This document shows positions 36,665 through 47,579 of a stretch of DNA of 64,000 bases, one piece after another (positions within the stretch are counted from its first letter, which is position 1; the number at the start of each line of letters is the position of its first letter). This DNA comes from Rhinopithecus roxellana (lineage: Eukaryota > Chordata > Mammalia > Primates > Cercopithecidae): contig NC_044563.1 in NCBI RefSeq assembly GCF_007565055.1, positions 99,223,489-99,287,488 on the forward strand, read 5' to 3'. Both the position numbers and the translations under genes were made by a program. The notes below the pieces were generated by a model, which was given only the letters and a program-made list of their open reading frames with translations, had not been told where the DNA came from and searched no databases.

Positions 36665-38130
36665 ATTTCATTCACTGTTCAGTGAGTGCTTACTACATGC
36701 CAGGACAGTTCTAGAGTGCAAGAGGGAGACATGGTGGGACAGGTTTGGAACAAATGCTTTCTGATACTATGGGAAGGAGTTTAACTCTTATGCTACAAGT
36801 GATGCATATCCATCAAAGGATCATAGCAGGAAAGGGACAGGATAAGATGTCACTTTAAAAAGACCATTCAGGAAAATGTAGAGTATTTTAGAGGACACTG
36901 TGACTAGTGGCTTGCTAATAAAGCAGATGAGACAGTAACAGTAATCTTGACAAGAAATAAGAAAGGTCTTATAAAAGGCAATAATAGAGACAGGAAGGGG
37001 TGTGTATATATTCAAAAGATAGGAAGGAGACAGGATCTACAGAACTTGACAGTCCACTTGTTATGAAAAATGAGAACGAGAAGGCAAAGAAGATTGCCAA
37101 TTGTAATGTTTAATTGAGTGACCCATCAGAGGAACACTGTATACTGTAGTTAGACTAACAGAGCTCCAAGTTATACTTAGAGTGCCAAAGTAGTTATTAA
37201 TGAGGCCTTTTTACCCTCAAAATTGTCCTGGTTTAGATGATAAATTTTGTGGTCCCCCTAATAGAGAATGATCATGCAATCACATTCCTGACCATGTTTA
37301 TATAATCAGGAAGATGTGGAGAGAAGTGGATTGCTAGTAAAGGACTAACATTTAGGGTTCTCTAGAGAGAAGTATCCAGTAAGCAAATAGTTGTGTAGCT
37401 GTGCAGCTCAGGAGAGAAACATTGGCCTTGACATCTAGATTTGAGTACTGTTCACATTTTAAAGTCAAGTGTGAATTAAATTCAAGAGTCTGTGAAGGCC
37501 AGGCATAGTGGTTCACACCTGTATTCCCAGCATTTTGGAAGGCAAGGCTGGCAGGTCACTTGAGGTCAGGAGTTCGAGACCAGCCTGGCCAACATGAGGA
37601 AGCCTCGTCTTTACTAAAAATACAAAAATTATCTGGGCACGGTGGTGCGCACCTATAGTCCCAGCTACTCAGTAGGCTGAGGCAGTAGAATCTCTTGAAC
37701 CCAGGAGGGGGAGCTTGCAGTGAGCCAAGATTGCATCACTACCTTCCAGCCTGGGAACAGAGTGAGACTGTCTCAAAAAAAAAAAAAAAAAAAAAAACTA
37801 AGAGTCTGTGAAGAATAGCAAGGGGAAGATGTTAGAATGGAATGCTGGGAAACATCAACATTGAAGAGGAGGAGGAATTTGCAAAGTAGATGTGAAGTTG
37901 CTATCAGAGACCAAGAGCTACTATGTGAAAACCCAGGTAAATATAAATCATAGGGACAAAGAGAGAAGACAAATAGAGGAAGGAGAAAATGGACAACAGT
38001 GTCAAAACCAAGTAAAATACGAGCCAATACATACCAGTGAATTAAGAAACTTGGAAGTAAATGATGGCCTTGGCAAGGGCAAGTTCAGAGGAATGATGCG
38101 TGTAATAACCAAATTATGGTAGGTGGAGAG
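36665..38130. repeat. Unclassified old repeat, interrupted by an AluS
   Basis: It opens with an antisense L2-like piece (36668-36715: cactgttcagtgagtgctta, ctacatgccaggacagttct). It goes on through actttaaaaagaccattcag, acagtaacagtaatcttgac and agctgtgcagctcaggagag, is split by the Alu at 37497-37797, and resumes to about 38130. The order of boxes matches a long mammalian-wide repeat I recognise but cannot name. RepeatMasker would decide. Confidence 0.45.
37497..37797 (+). mobile_element. AluS, plus strand, with perfect target duplication
   Basis: Full-length dimeric Alu with AluS wording (cacttgaggtcaggagttcg, agaccagcctggccaacatg) and an A-tail of about 23. The 13-bp flank aagagtctgtgaa is identical on both sides (37484-37496 and 37800-37812). 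The Alu splits an older repeat. Confidence 0.95.
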
Positions 38131-38159
38131 ATGCAAGCAATTATGTGTGAAAGGTAGTG

Positions 38160-38265
38160 CAGAATCTTAAGAAAATCCTTGGTTTTTAAGTCAGACAGAC
38201 TGGGGCACATCCCCACAAGCTCTTACTAGCTGTGAAACTTTGTGTAAGTCATTTAACGCTCACCT
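38160..38265 (+). repeat. MIR fragment (5' half)
   Basis: The series aagtcagacagactggggca, cttactagctgtgaaacttt, gtgtaagtcatttaacgctc is the tRNA-derived 5' half and start of the core of MIR. Confidence 0.75.
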
Positions 38266-38345
38266 TGTTATCCCTTCATTCATTCAATACTTACTCATCA
38301 AACATTTGTAGAGCACATAGTACATGGCAGGCATCGTGCTATGAT
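38266..38345 (-). repeat. L2 3' end fragment, minus strand
   Basis: The text cccttcattcattcaatact, agcacatagtacatggcagg, catcgtgctatgatct is the reverse complement of the L2 3' end. Confidence 0.65.
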
Positions 38346-38467
38346 CTAGCTAAACGTGAACAACTTTATGTTAGGGAGAGAAACATCTTTTTACAGCATA
38401 ATGTGAGATGTGCTGTTACCCATGTATGAACAGCACATTTTGCTCTCTGACCATCAGCTCCATTACT

Positions 38468-38735
38468 AATAATAAACATAGCTAACATTTATCAGGTTCT
38501 TCCTATATGTCAGGCACTGCACTAAAGGCTCCATATTATAATAATTATTTCACTTTAGCATATCATATAAAAACAACATAAAAGAGGTACTATTTTTATT
38601 TCCATTTTGTAGATAAGGAAACAAAGTCACAGCGAGGTTTAAGAATTCGTTTGAATGTCACTAACAAGTAGAAGAATAGTGAGTAGACTCCAGGCAGACT
38701 AGCATTTTAAATTACTATACTGCCTTCCACTGTCA
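38468..38735 (+). repeat. MIR element, nearly full length
   Basis: It has tcaggttcttcctatatgtc, aggcactgcactaaaggctc, tttccattttgtagataagg, aaacaaagtcacagcgaggt, gactccaggcagactagcat in the MIR order. Confidence 0.85.
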
Positions 38736-39321
38736 ATTGCCAGATTGTTTCAATTTCATTTATCATGATATCCCCTGGAACCAATTAGTTTCCGATACAT
38801 TATAGTTTCTGAAAAATATTCATACATGTTTGTGGAAGGAAAGAAAAAAAGGACAAGGAGTTAGAGAAAGAGTAGGGTAAAAAGGAGGAAGAAAAAAGGA
38901 GAACTCTAAGAAACAAGAGAATGGAGTGACAAACTTTGCCTAGGAGTCAGAGAATTGCTATCAAGATGGTATACTCACTGAAACTTAAGGATCTGTCCTC
39001 ATTTGCTAGCCCAAGAAAGAATGAAGATATTCTACATTACCTTGCAAATACAGCACTTTTTCATTACCATCTCTAAGGACAGGTCTCATTCACAAATCCT
39101 CTAAAAGTACCTAATCTTTGACCACATGACCATGAGACAATAGTATTAGTAATGACTTTCTATGTTACACCTTGGCCTAAATGACCACAAACCTTACTGA
39201 AAAGTCTGAACTTCCTCTGACAGCCCATATCTTGCCATGCATCCAAAATAGTAAATTCTACTGACTGCTTTCTCAGAACATCTTGTGGGACTTCTTATCT
39301 AGGTGCTGTGGGTTTTGCTAG
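38736..39321. other. Unassigned non-coding DNA
   Basis: It includes a purine-rich patch at about 38836-38925. No gene seen. Confidence 0.5.
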
Positions 39322-39335
39322 AAAGGAAGAACTTC

Positions 39336-40393
39336 ATTGCCATTGCTTTTGGTGTTTCAGTCAAAAAGTCTTTGCCCATGCCCAAATGGGATCTAATTAA
39401 ACTACAGAGCTTCCGCAAAGCAAAAGAAACGATCATCAGAATGAACAGGCAACCTACAGAATGGGAGAAAATTTTTGCAATCTATCCATCTGACAAAGGG
39501 CTAATACCAGAATCTACAAGAAACTTAAAGAAATTTACAAGAAAAAAACAACCCATCAAAAAGTGGGTGAAGGATGTGGACACTTCTCAAAAGAAGACAT
39601 TTATGCAACCAACAAACATGAAAAAAAGCTCATCATCACCAGTCAATAAAGAAATGCAAATCAAAACCACTATGACATAACATCTCATGCCAGTTAGAAT
39701 GGTGATCATTTAAAAGTCAGCAAACAAAAGATGCTGGAGAGGATATGGAGAAATAGGAACGCTTTTACATTGTTGGTGGGAGTGTAAATTAGTTCAACCA
39801 TTGTAGAAGACAGTGTGGCAATTCCTCAAGGATCTAGAACCAGAAGTACCATTTGACCCAGCAATCCCACTACTGGGTATATACCCAAAGGATTATAAAT
39901 CATTCTACTATAAAGACACATGCACACGTATGTTTATTGCAGCACTATTCACAATACCAAAAACTTGGAACCAACCCAAATGCCCATCAATGATAGACTT
40001 GATAAAATGTGGCACATATATATACACCATGGAATACTATACAGCCATAAAAAAGGATGAGTTCATGTCCTTTGCAGACACATGGATGAAGCTGGAAACC
40101 ATTATTCTCAGCAAACTAACACACGAACAGAAAACCAAACACCACATGTTCTCACTCATAAGTGGGAGTGGAATAATGAGAGCATATGGACACAGGGAGG
40201 GCAACATCACACACTGGGGCCTGCTAGTGGGGTGGAGGGGGGTTAGGGGAGGGATAGCATTAGGAAAAATATCTAATATAGATGACAGGTTGATGGGTGC
40301 AGCAAACCACCATGGCATGTGTATACCTGTGTAACAAACCTGCACGTTCTGCACGTGTATTCCAGAACTTATGAAAAAAAAAAAAAAAAAAAA
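39336..40393 (+). mobile_element. 5'-truncated, 5'-inverted L1 (twin-primed insertion)
   Basis: 39383-40393 is the 3' part of an L1 in plus orientation: the last part of ORF2, the 3' UTR with a G-rich tract, and an A-tail. 39336-39382 is L1 ORF2 sequence in the opposite orientation. It matches the same strand as the minus-strand L1 at about 59066-59111, whereas the rest matches the other strand. The flanks aaaggaagaacttc (39322-39335) and aaaggaaggatttc (40394-40407) are a 14-bp target duplication with two mismatches. ORF2 is broken (frames 39303-39680 and 39813-40334 are fragments), and the normal ORF2 stop is changed so the frame reads into the 3' UTR. An older L1P-type copy by divergence. 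Confidence 0.92.
40229..40253 (+). other. G-quadruplex-type motif in the L1 3' UTR
   Basis: Four G-runs (GGGG, GGGGGG, GGGG, GGG) with short loops within 25 bp. G-rich tracts are a known feature of L1 3' UTRs. Confidence 0.8.
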
Positions 40394-40407
40394 AAAGGAA
40401 GGATTTC

Positions 40408-40796
40408 TGGACAAAATGCCACCAAGAAATTGAGCACTGATAGACTTCCTCCTGCATAATCTCTTCTTATTCTCTGATTTTTAATTTTTTTCAACCCTTT
40501 GATATTTGTTGTTTTTGCCTACTTATCTGTAAATTATACCAAGTGTCATGAAAACAAAACAAAATGGCCTTTAATGTTAAAAAAGATGGTCTTAAACTCA
40601 TCATTTTAGGCAAAATATTGGAAGTACATTGTATCTGTTCATTTGTTTGAATTGTTTGGAAAAATCATCCCATTTATTCAGATACTTTGTATAGACACAT
40701 CTAAAATCAGACATTTTTGTTTTTTCTGAATGCATTCTGTTTCCTGTGACTGTCACTTAGACTGCTTTGGCATGCCTTTTGAATACTGAGTAGTAA
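40408..40796. other. Unassigned non-coding DNA
   Basis: AT-rich sequence between the L1 and the retroviral relic. No gene seen. Confidence 0.5.
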
Positions 40797-40914
40797 TTTA
40801 CTGTCCTGTGATGTAGGAGATCAGTCAGAGTGATGGAGAAACTATAGGGAAAGGAGCAGGTCTTCTGAAAGGTTGGAAGGCTCTGCATAGCTTCAAGAGA
40901 GAATAGTTGAAGGC
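40797..40914 (+). pseudogene. Inverted copy of a class II ERV gag segment
   Basis: The plus strand at 40812-40914 aligns with the minus strand of 42199-42302 at about four in five positions over roughly 103 bp, with one small gap. The second segment lies just before the gag zinc-knuckle region, so this piece is gag sequence lying opposite to its neighbour gag start at 41280. The tail of the 151-codon minus-strand frame crosses this piece antisense and is therefore not Gag there. The breakpoint lies near 40915. Confidence 0.65.
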
Positions 40915-41280
40915 AGCTGTTCTCTGACCCTGAGGCAGAGGGCGAGGAGTATGCTGAGGGAGGAGGAGGAGGCGGTAAGGTAGATGATGGTTCTTCCTCC
41001 CCTCCCTTTTAAGCTCTTCTGTGTAGAGCAGGGCCAAAGCAACCCTAACTAAGACCCATAATGTTAAAGATATTACTGGGACCCATTGCCCTTGTACATG
41101 ATGTCTTTTAAGATTTCTTCCCACTTGTTCCCAGAGCTCTAGGTCTAGTGTGCCTTCTTCTGGGAACCATGGATTATGGAAAACAACAGTTTGCATTAGG
41201 TCCCTTAATTGGGCTTCAGAGACTGAGACTCCACTAGCTTTAAGCAGCTGTTTCAATACTTTTATATACTGTTGTCCCAT
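40915..41280 (-). pseudogene. gag: Betaretrovirus-like (HERV-K/HML) gag 5' fragment
   Basis: Minus-strand frame starting at 41280 with a Met-Gly-Gln start, the usual N-myristoylation context of retroviral Gag. The first 100 or so residues have the layout of the betaretroviral matrix domain, including a helix with Leu/Lys, an N-P-W-F-P turn at about residues 36-40, a G-T-L-D-L-E-L-W segment after it, and a W-V-P-V-I-S-L-T stretch near 66-73. After about residue 90 a shift to another frame would read a Pro/Glu-rich segment, so a frameshift is likely. The gene then stops at the junction with an inverted gag piece. No capsid, protease, polymerase or envelope follows. Non-functional fossil. HML group is inferred from resemblance. 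Confidence 0.75.
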
Positions 41281-41384
41281 GATGAATGCCCTCGAACTTG
41301 GAAATCCCCAGTGGGTACCAATTACTTACTGCACAGTCACTTCACTTTCATTTTTGAGGGTTCCATCATGATCCATTGCAGCAT

Positions 41385-41402
41385 TCCTTACATGGGGCAC
41401 CA
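41385..41402 (-). other. Retroviral primer-binding site, Lys-tRNA type
   Basis: Read on the minus strand, this 18-mer begins TGGTGCCCC and matches the tRNA-Lys-type PBS used by HERV-K-like elements at 12 of 18 positions by my count. It sits two bases after the LTR end, as expected, and about 100 bp before the gag start. Confidence 0.6.
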
Positions 41403-41404
41403 CT

Positions 41405-41870
41405 TGCTGGGTCTGTCCCACAGACTCTGGCCTACGGATGAAATGAGTACTCAGACACAGGTATGCAGTGTAAGAGCAGCTAGGTGACTGCCTGACTCTA
41501 GTGTCCAGAAAGCAGCCCTGAGAAGCTGGAGCTGCTTGCTTTTATTCAGTGCAGGCACAATGCCAAAAACTCATATAACCTGTAGGTAACTAACATTTAT
41601 TGCTACCCATTCAGGGAACATCACAGGCACAGATGATCAAAGATCAGTTCCTGGTCAACATAAATAAACAAGCCTGTTTAAGATAAATTGCCCCACACTT
41701 CCTTATACCTACTCCTTCTTTAAGCATTCATTCATTGGGGCAGAGTAAGTCCAGTCCTGCACTCCCAGAGGTGACTGCTCTGAGAGAGAGGACTGTGGGC
41801 CTTCCATCTGACTGAGGAAAGCCACTGGCATTGCCCTAGTTTGGAACAGGGTATGGTGGCCGGCCCCTCA
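41405..41870 (-). mobile_element. Class II ERV LTR, minus strand
   Basis: About 466 bp. On the minus strand it starts TGAGGGGCCGG (at 41870) and ends GACCCAGCA (at 41405), so it has the TG...CA ends of an LTR. A polyadenylation signal AATAAA lies at 41541-41546 on the minus strand, leaving an R-U5 of plausible length before the PBS. A TATAA-like word (about 41702-41708) could be the promoter. The LTR is followed by the PBS, leader and gag start, so it is in 5'-LTR position. On its other side is gag 3' sequence rather than ordinary host DNA. Confidence 0.75.
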
Positions 41871-42384
41871 TGAAGTTTCCTGCCTAATTGCTTATAGGGT
41901 TGCCATTTTTATCAAATTCGGACTTACATTGATTTGCCCAATGTTTCCCCTTTTTATGTCGGGGGCATATAAAAGGGATTCTTTTTCCTGAGTGACTTTG
42001 TTATTTACTATTGGAGCATTCCTGCTTCACATGACCTGGCTCTCCGCATAGAAAACGATTTGGGTTTTTCTCCCTTTTCATTTTAGGTGGCTTTAATACC
42101 ATAGCCAATATTCCGGCTTTGTGTGTTTCAGTCTCCACTAGCTGACATGCTCATATAAGTTCCGTGACTGTAGCTGCCTTTCCTCTGATTCCCCGCATTG
42201 CCTTCACCTATTCTCCCCCAAAGCTATGCAGACCATTCTGACCTTTTAGAAGGCCTGCTCCTTTCTCTATAGCTTTTCTCACCTCCCTGACCGATCTCCT
42301 ACAACGGTAAAGCCTGGAATATACAGTCTTTTAGGGAACATACACTTCGTATGGCCTGTTTTTGACAACCCAAATGTGGTAACC
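41871..42384 (-). pseudogene. gag: ERV gag 3' fragment with two damaged zinc knuckles
   Basis: Minus strand, upstream of the LTR. Two CCHC nucleocapsid-type boxes are readable: one at about 42020-42060, where the first Cys codon appears as Arg and the remaining C-x4-H-x4-C residues are intact; and one at about 41910-41965, where the second Cys appears as His. Between and before them are many stops and frameshifts. Sequence before the boxes (42199-42302) is the partner of the inverted piece at 40812-40914. The order capsid end, nucleocapsid, LTR, PBS, gag start is not that of one simple provirus. Confidence 0.7.
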
Positions 42385-42396
42385 AAGAAAGAACTC

Positions 42397-42694
42397 GGCT
42401 GGTAAGAGTGGCTCACCCCTATAATCCCAACACTTTGGGAGGCCAAGGTGGGTGGATCATGAGGTCAGGAGATGTAGACCATGCTGGCTAACACAGTGAA
42501 ACCCGGTATCTACTGAAAACACAAACAATTAGCCAGGTGTGGTGGCAGACACCTGTAGTCCCAGTTACTCAGGAGGCTGAGGCAGGAGAATGGCATGAAC
42601 CCAGGAGGCAGAGCTTGCAGGGAGCTGAGATTGTGCCCCTGCACTCCAGCCTGGGCGACAGAATGAGACTCCATCTCAAAAAAAAAAAGAAAGA
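42397..42694 (+). mobile_element. AluY/AluSc-type element, plus strand
   Basis: Dimeric Alu with gatcatgaggtcaggagatg and gagaatggcatgaacccagg wording. The 12-bp flank aagaaagaactc is identical on both sides (42385-42396 and 42695-42706), and GAAA units were added to the tail. It lies within or at the edge of the ERV fragment. Confidence 0.92.
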
Positions 42695-42706
42695 AAGAAA
42701 GAACTC

Positions 42707-43789
42707 AAGTTCCAAGTAGAAGTTATGCTGAAAGTCAGCCCAGTGACTGGTCACATCTCCTAAGAAGACAAAAGTAAAATTGGTAAGTTCACTCTAGTCT
42801 CTATTTCCCAATCGCATTTTATTTAAGTCTGTGTTCCAAAATACTAAATTCTTATTTTCTTGATTTGGTATAACACCACATACGATGTAGTCTGGTCCCA
42901 GAATGCTTCTTCACTGAACAATACAAAAATCTGTGCAGATTGAACAGAGGAAGGACTAGCATTAATTGGAAGAAACTTTTGCTGACTTTTACTGCAGATT
43001 GAATTTTGTCCTCCCAAACACCTGGCAAAGGTAATGTCTCCGTTTCACTAAGTACTCCTTAATTTGGAATTACAAAGACAATTAGCTCTCTAATGAGTTA
43101 CAGCAAGTGAGGTGAAAGCGTGGGGAAAAAACTGAACACCAGATGATACTTGTTAATGCCAAGAAACAAAAAAAAGAACTTGTTCTTTGTTAAAAATCTT
43201 TTAAATAAATGTTTCTCCTCTTTCATTTTTCAAAACTAAAATATATAAATATTATTGCTTAGTATGTAAGGGGAAAATCTGACTTCATAGAACATTACAT
43301 GTAAAGATTGGCTGTCATGAGTACATAGGTCTCTACTCTGTATTATTGAGTATATCCATAAATTTAGCTTTAGAATCTTATGAATCTGCTAGGGTACCTA
43401 ACAAATTAGGAAGACAGGGGAAAAGATAGTTCCTAGCTTTAGAAAAAATAGTTCATTATGAAAGAAATAACGTCTACAAGATTCAAAATGGGTAGGCATT
43501 GTAAAGATGAGATATAAAGGGTAATTCTCAGGTATATTTATGGGAGTGGAAAAGTAAAGGTGCATAAATTCAAGGTGAGCAAAAAGTAGTGGAGAAAAGG
43601 TCTACCTGTATCTTTGCTGTAAATGTAGAATCAAGGTCTTTGTATTACCAGAACATTTAGCACTGGGTTTAGTCTATTGCTGATACTTAGTAAATATTAG
43701 TTGAATTTCAGTAGTCTAATTTAAAAATGACTCAATTTTTTTAAAATGCCTGATAATCTGTTTACCCTACCAATCAGTGTAGCATTAGA
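42707..43789. other. Unassigned AT-rich non-coding DNA
   Basis: No gene seen. About 43655-43705 (gcactgggtttagtctattg, then taaatattagttgaattt) looks like an L2 3' end. Whether the first part still belongs to the ERV is unclear. Confidence 0.45.
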
Positions 43790-43888
43790 AAAATAACCCA
43801 GGATGGGATTTTATTATCTAACCCGGGCACTAACTAAATAATCAGGCAAGTCATCCTACCTCTTTTGGACTTAATCTCCTAACTTGTC
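43790..43888 (+). repeat. MIR fragment (5' half)
   Basis: The series gcactaactaaataatcagg, caagtcatcctacctctttt, ggacttaatctcctaacttg fits the MIR core. It runs directly into the A-run of the polypurine tract. Confidence 0.6.
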
Positions 43889-44060
43889 AAAAAAAAAAAA
43901 AAAAAAAGAAAGAAAGAAAGAAGGAGAAGGTGAAAGAGAAGAGGAAAAAGGAGGAGAAGAAGAAGCAGAAGCAGCAGGAGGAGGAGGAGGAGGAGAAGGA
44001 AGGAAAAGAGGAGGAAGAAGAAAGAGGAGAGGAAGAAGAAGAAGAAAGAAGAGAGAGAAA
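43889..44060 (+). repeat. 172-bp polypurine tract
   Basis: An A18 run followed by GAAA, GGA, GAA and AGG words with almost no pyrimidines (isolated T or C near 43931, 43967, 43973 and 43976). Long mirror-like purine stretches can form triplex DNA. The Pro/Phe/Ser-rich antisense frame at 43871-44095 is a low-complexity artefact. Confidence 0.93.
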
Positions 44061-44175
44061 TAATATTTAATTTTCTGGTTTACATAAAATTTCAAACAGT
44101 AAATTGCTTTTCGGTAACTGGTAGATATTGTTGATATTCTCAGCTCTAGGAAGAATTTCCATGTCCCTTATCTTT
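44061..44175. other. Unassigned AT-rich non-coding DNA
   Basis: No gene or named repeat seen between the polypurine tract and the L1 3' end. Confidence 0.45.
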
Positions 44176-44186
44176 AAGATTAAATA

Positions 44187-44381
44187 CATGATATAAATGA
44201 TGAATTGATGGGTGCTGACGAGTTGATGGGTGCAGCACACCAACATGGCACAAGTATACATATGTAACAAACCTGCATGTTATGCACATGTACCCTAGAA
44301 CTTAAAAGTATAATAAAAAAAAAAAAAGAAAGGAAATCAATATTTCAAGAATAAAAAAAAAAAAGAAATGTTAAAAAAAAA
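44187..44381 (+). mobile_element. L1 3' end, Old World monkey type, three A-tracts
   Basis: Only the last 125 bp or so of an L1 3' UTR: gatgaattgatgggtgctga, gatgggtgcagcacaccaac, tacatatgtaacaaacctgc, ccctagaacttaaaagtata. The tail has three A-runs (44315-44327, 44353-44364, 44373-44383) separated by 25 and 8 nt of non-A sequence. The 11-bp flank aagattaaata is identical on both sides (44176-44186 and 44382-44392). The duplicated gatgggtg segment matches the full L1 at 58 kb. Confidence 0.92.
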
Positions 44382-44392
44382 AAGATTAAATA

Positions 44393-47300
44393 GCTGAACC
44401 ATTGTTCTTTATGGTACTCATAGGAGGGAAATAATCTATATTTCTCCAATAGGTGATCTGAGTTCATTATCTATTGACAAAAATATCCATTAATATTCTG
44501 ATTAATGTGTCCATCTTATTTAATTACAATTTGATAATACATTCTAATGGTGATAGAGTACATTTTGACTACCTCTCCCTCCTCAGGCATTTGAATACTG
44601 AACATGTCTCAGATTGGCACATTGAGAGGCTTGGCATAACTGGGTTCTCTGTCAGTTTGCTGTCATTAGGATAAGCTGTGAATCACCATGAGGGCCATCT
44701 CAGTATATTCAGTTAACTGAGCTGATGAAATCTTGCATTAGTTTCCTGAAGTTGGTTGCACATATTAACATCTATTTATATCATTAAAGATTCCATTGTG
44801 TTGACATCCACCCTTGAGCAAAATGTAATGGATATCTTAGTGTACAGAGGAACTGTTCATCTGTGAAGTAAACACTGAAGAGCTTCAAGTATAGTTAAAC
44901 AAAATCACCAAGAAGATATAATTGAGTAAAAAGAAAGTTAAATATATAAATTATATTTCATTCTAGATAAGATGTGTAGACCAGGTCATATTTAGAGATC
45001 ATAGTTCAAGGGTACTGCTTTCACATCAGTGACAATCATCTCTATATGCCTATGTCATCAGCTTTATATCGTATAAAATAAGAAAAAGTATTTATTATAA
45101 AATGGAGCTAAATCACAGTATTCAATATTTATAAAATGTAAATATGCATTCTGTGAATGTTTACATAGGACTTTGCCATACCTTCAGTTCAGTTGGCAGT
45201 GAAGCAATGCAAAAATTATAATAAAGAGTAGAAAGCCTTTCGAAACACCAAGGGCACTAAAAGATTTGAAAATAATTTCAAAATAGAATAATCAAATAAA
45301 ATACTCAGATTTTTTAAACAATAAAACCTAATAGTGTGAATGACTTTCCAGTTATTCTAGAATTGTCTTTAATTGTAAAACATTCTGGGACAAACATACA
45401 AAATCTCAAGGAAAGGAAATGTTTTGCAGGTTACATAGGGTAATTATACCGAAGTGTCAGCATTCTCATTTGTCAGCACTCTGATTTGGTTAATTTAAAT
45501 GTTCATTAATCACAAAAAAGGATGGCATAAAACAAGTCTGCTTGAATTATATGTTTTGCTCAAGACGTTATTGATTCATATAATTATTTCTTTCATACCA
45601 ACTCAAGAAATAGAACTGTTATTAGTAAACTTCATTTGAAATACTTAATCACTGTTGCAAAGATGTTTTATCACCTGATCTGTATGAATCAGTAAATCAA
45701 AGCTCACATATTTGTCTCCAAACTTCAGCTCACAGATGTTAAGTCAAGCTAATAAGCAGCATCGATCATACCTCACTGAACAAGATAGTCTGCATTACAG
45801 AAACTCTCCCTGTAATCCATCCATTATATGGAACATCTGTTACAAATTATCCAACCCCCCCCCCCCAGGACTGCTCTATTTAAGTGCTTCTGCAATAGCC
45901 CACTGTCTTCATTTCTCCAAATGAGTTAGATGGTGGCATCGGGATAGTACCAAGTTCACTGTCACTGTGTGACAGCAGTCATCTTTCAGTCTGTGCTGAA
46001 CTCCAGTGGTACATTGCATAATGGTAAATGTTCTTCCTACAGTTGCATAGCAAAAATCCTCAGAGCATAAGCTGGTAGCCATCAGGAAACCACTGACAGT
46101 TCTTTCTCCACTTTATATCAGTCGCTGCCTAAGTTAAGTACTTACTGTGTAATATTCATTCTTTTTCAAGTCCTTAGGACAATATTGATTTGCTCATTTA
46201 GTTAAATATAAAATTAATAAGCCCAGATACATGTTTGTCAACTTTGGCTTATTTCCATGACCATGAAACATGTCTTGTAGAACATGTTGGTTTCCAGAAA
46301 AATCATGAGACTCTAAATACACAAAGCAAGTACAAATTTATACTGCAGAAGAAGAGTATTTTTTAAAGTGCCCTACTTAGAGTTTACCTATATATCATCA
46401 AGGGTGCACCTATCTTAAAGAGTGACTTTATAAATGCGTTGCCCTGGTGTGTCACTGGAAATAACAATTTCAAATTTACTCTGTGATAGGTTTGTGAAAA
46501 TAAGTTACAAGGGTATCTATTAATCATTAATAAGTGAATAGTGAGACTGAACAAATGTAAAAGTCCATATAGCCACACCTTATTTTCTTGATGTTAGTCT
46601 GCATTACAGAATTCTAATGATGCATACACAGTAAACCCAATATTGGATTTATAGACAACTTTGTACAAACATGGTACCTTCCATGTTTTACCACCTCATA
46701 TGGTATTTACCTACAGGATTTCTTTAGCTTATCTGTTCTTAATGTTTATGCAATAGTAGCTTAATAAATAAATTTCAGGATAGCATCTAGATTTCTTGAA
46801 GTTTTAAATAAACAAGTTGACTATTTGTAATTATTCTTACCAGTTTGTAAAAATATATCCTAATATATCTGTTTTCCATTTCAGAAGGATCACCTTCGAT
46901 GGATGGACAGCATTACTTTTATAGTGGACTATATAAACTGTCTGCAACTTCAACTCATGTAAAACTACATTAAATATTTATGTCTACTTTACTGCCTTGT
47001 AATCTTGGTTAATTTACCTTTCACCAGAAGTTTGTGATAATTGACCAGGAAGTGTTTGTTTTTATACAAAGAAATACAAAAAATATTTAAATAAACATTT
47101 TAAACATAGCGCTCTAGAGAGTCTTACATCGGCAACTAAAAACTTCAACCAAAAAATGACACAAGTCATTTTGGCTCACAACTCACTAGTCTGAACCTAA
47201 TACAGAGCTACATACAAAATGAAGGCATCAGAGTTCTAGTCTTCAAATGACAATCACATATTCACAAATTATACTTATCAGGATCAATGTCATTAAATTT

Positions 47301-47579
47301 CTTTGTATAAGGCTTGTGTAGGGAAAGGATGGTTTAATTTTTGCTTTTGCTTACAATGCAAATAGAAAAATAATCATGTTCTAAATAAGACTGCAGGAGA
47401 CCAGCATGCAAAGGATCCTCAGAAACTACCACTGTCATTGAAACCATGCTGACAGAATCTACTGAAAAAGTGACTTCCTGAAGCATCACAATTTACATTT
47501 GTTACAAAACCTTACTGCTAAGAAAAATGCTCATGTTTTTAATGATTTAGATTTTCACCAAAACAGTCCTACAGCCTTT
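44393..47579. other. Unassigned AT-rich non-coding DNA
   Basis: About 3.2 kb without a gene or a repeat that I can name. It has a C12 run at 45855-45866. Confidence 0.5.

Noticed and set aside
40825..40914. C-terminal part of the 151-codon minus-strand frame read as Gag
   Set aside because: This part crosses a gag segment lying in the opposite orientation, so the translated residues are antisense, not Gag.
43871..44095. Pro/Ser/Phe-rich minus-strand frame
   Set aside because: It is the antisense of the polypurine tract; low complexity explains the open frame.
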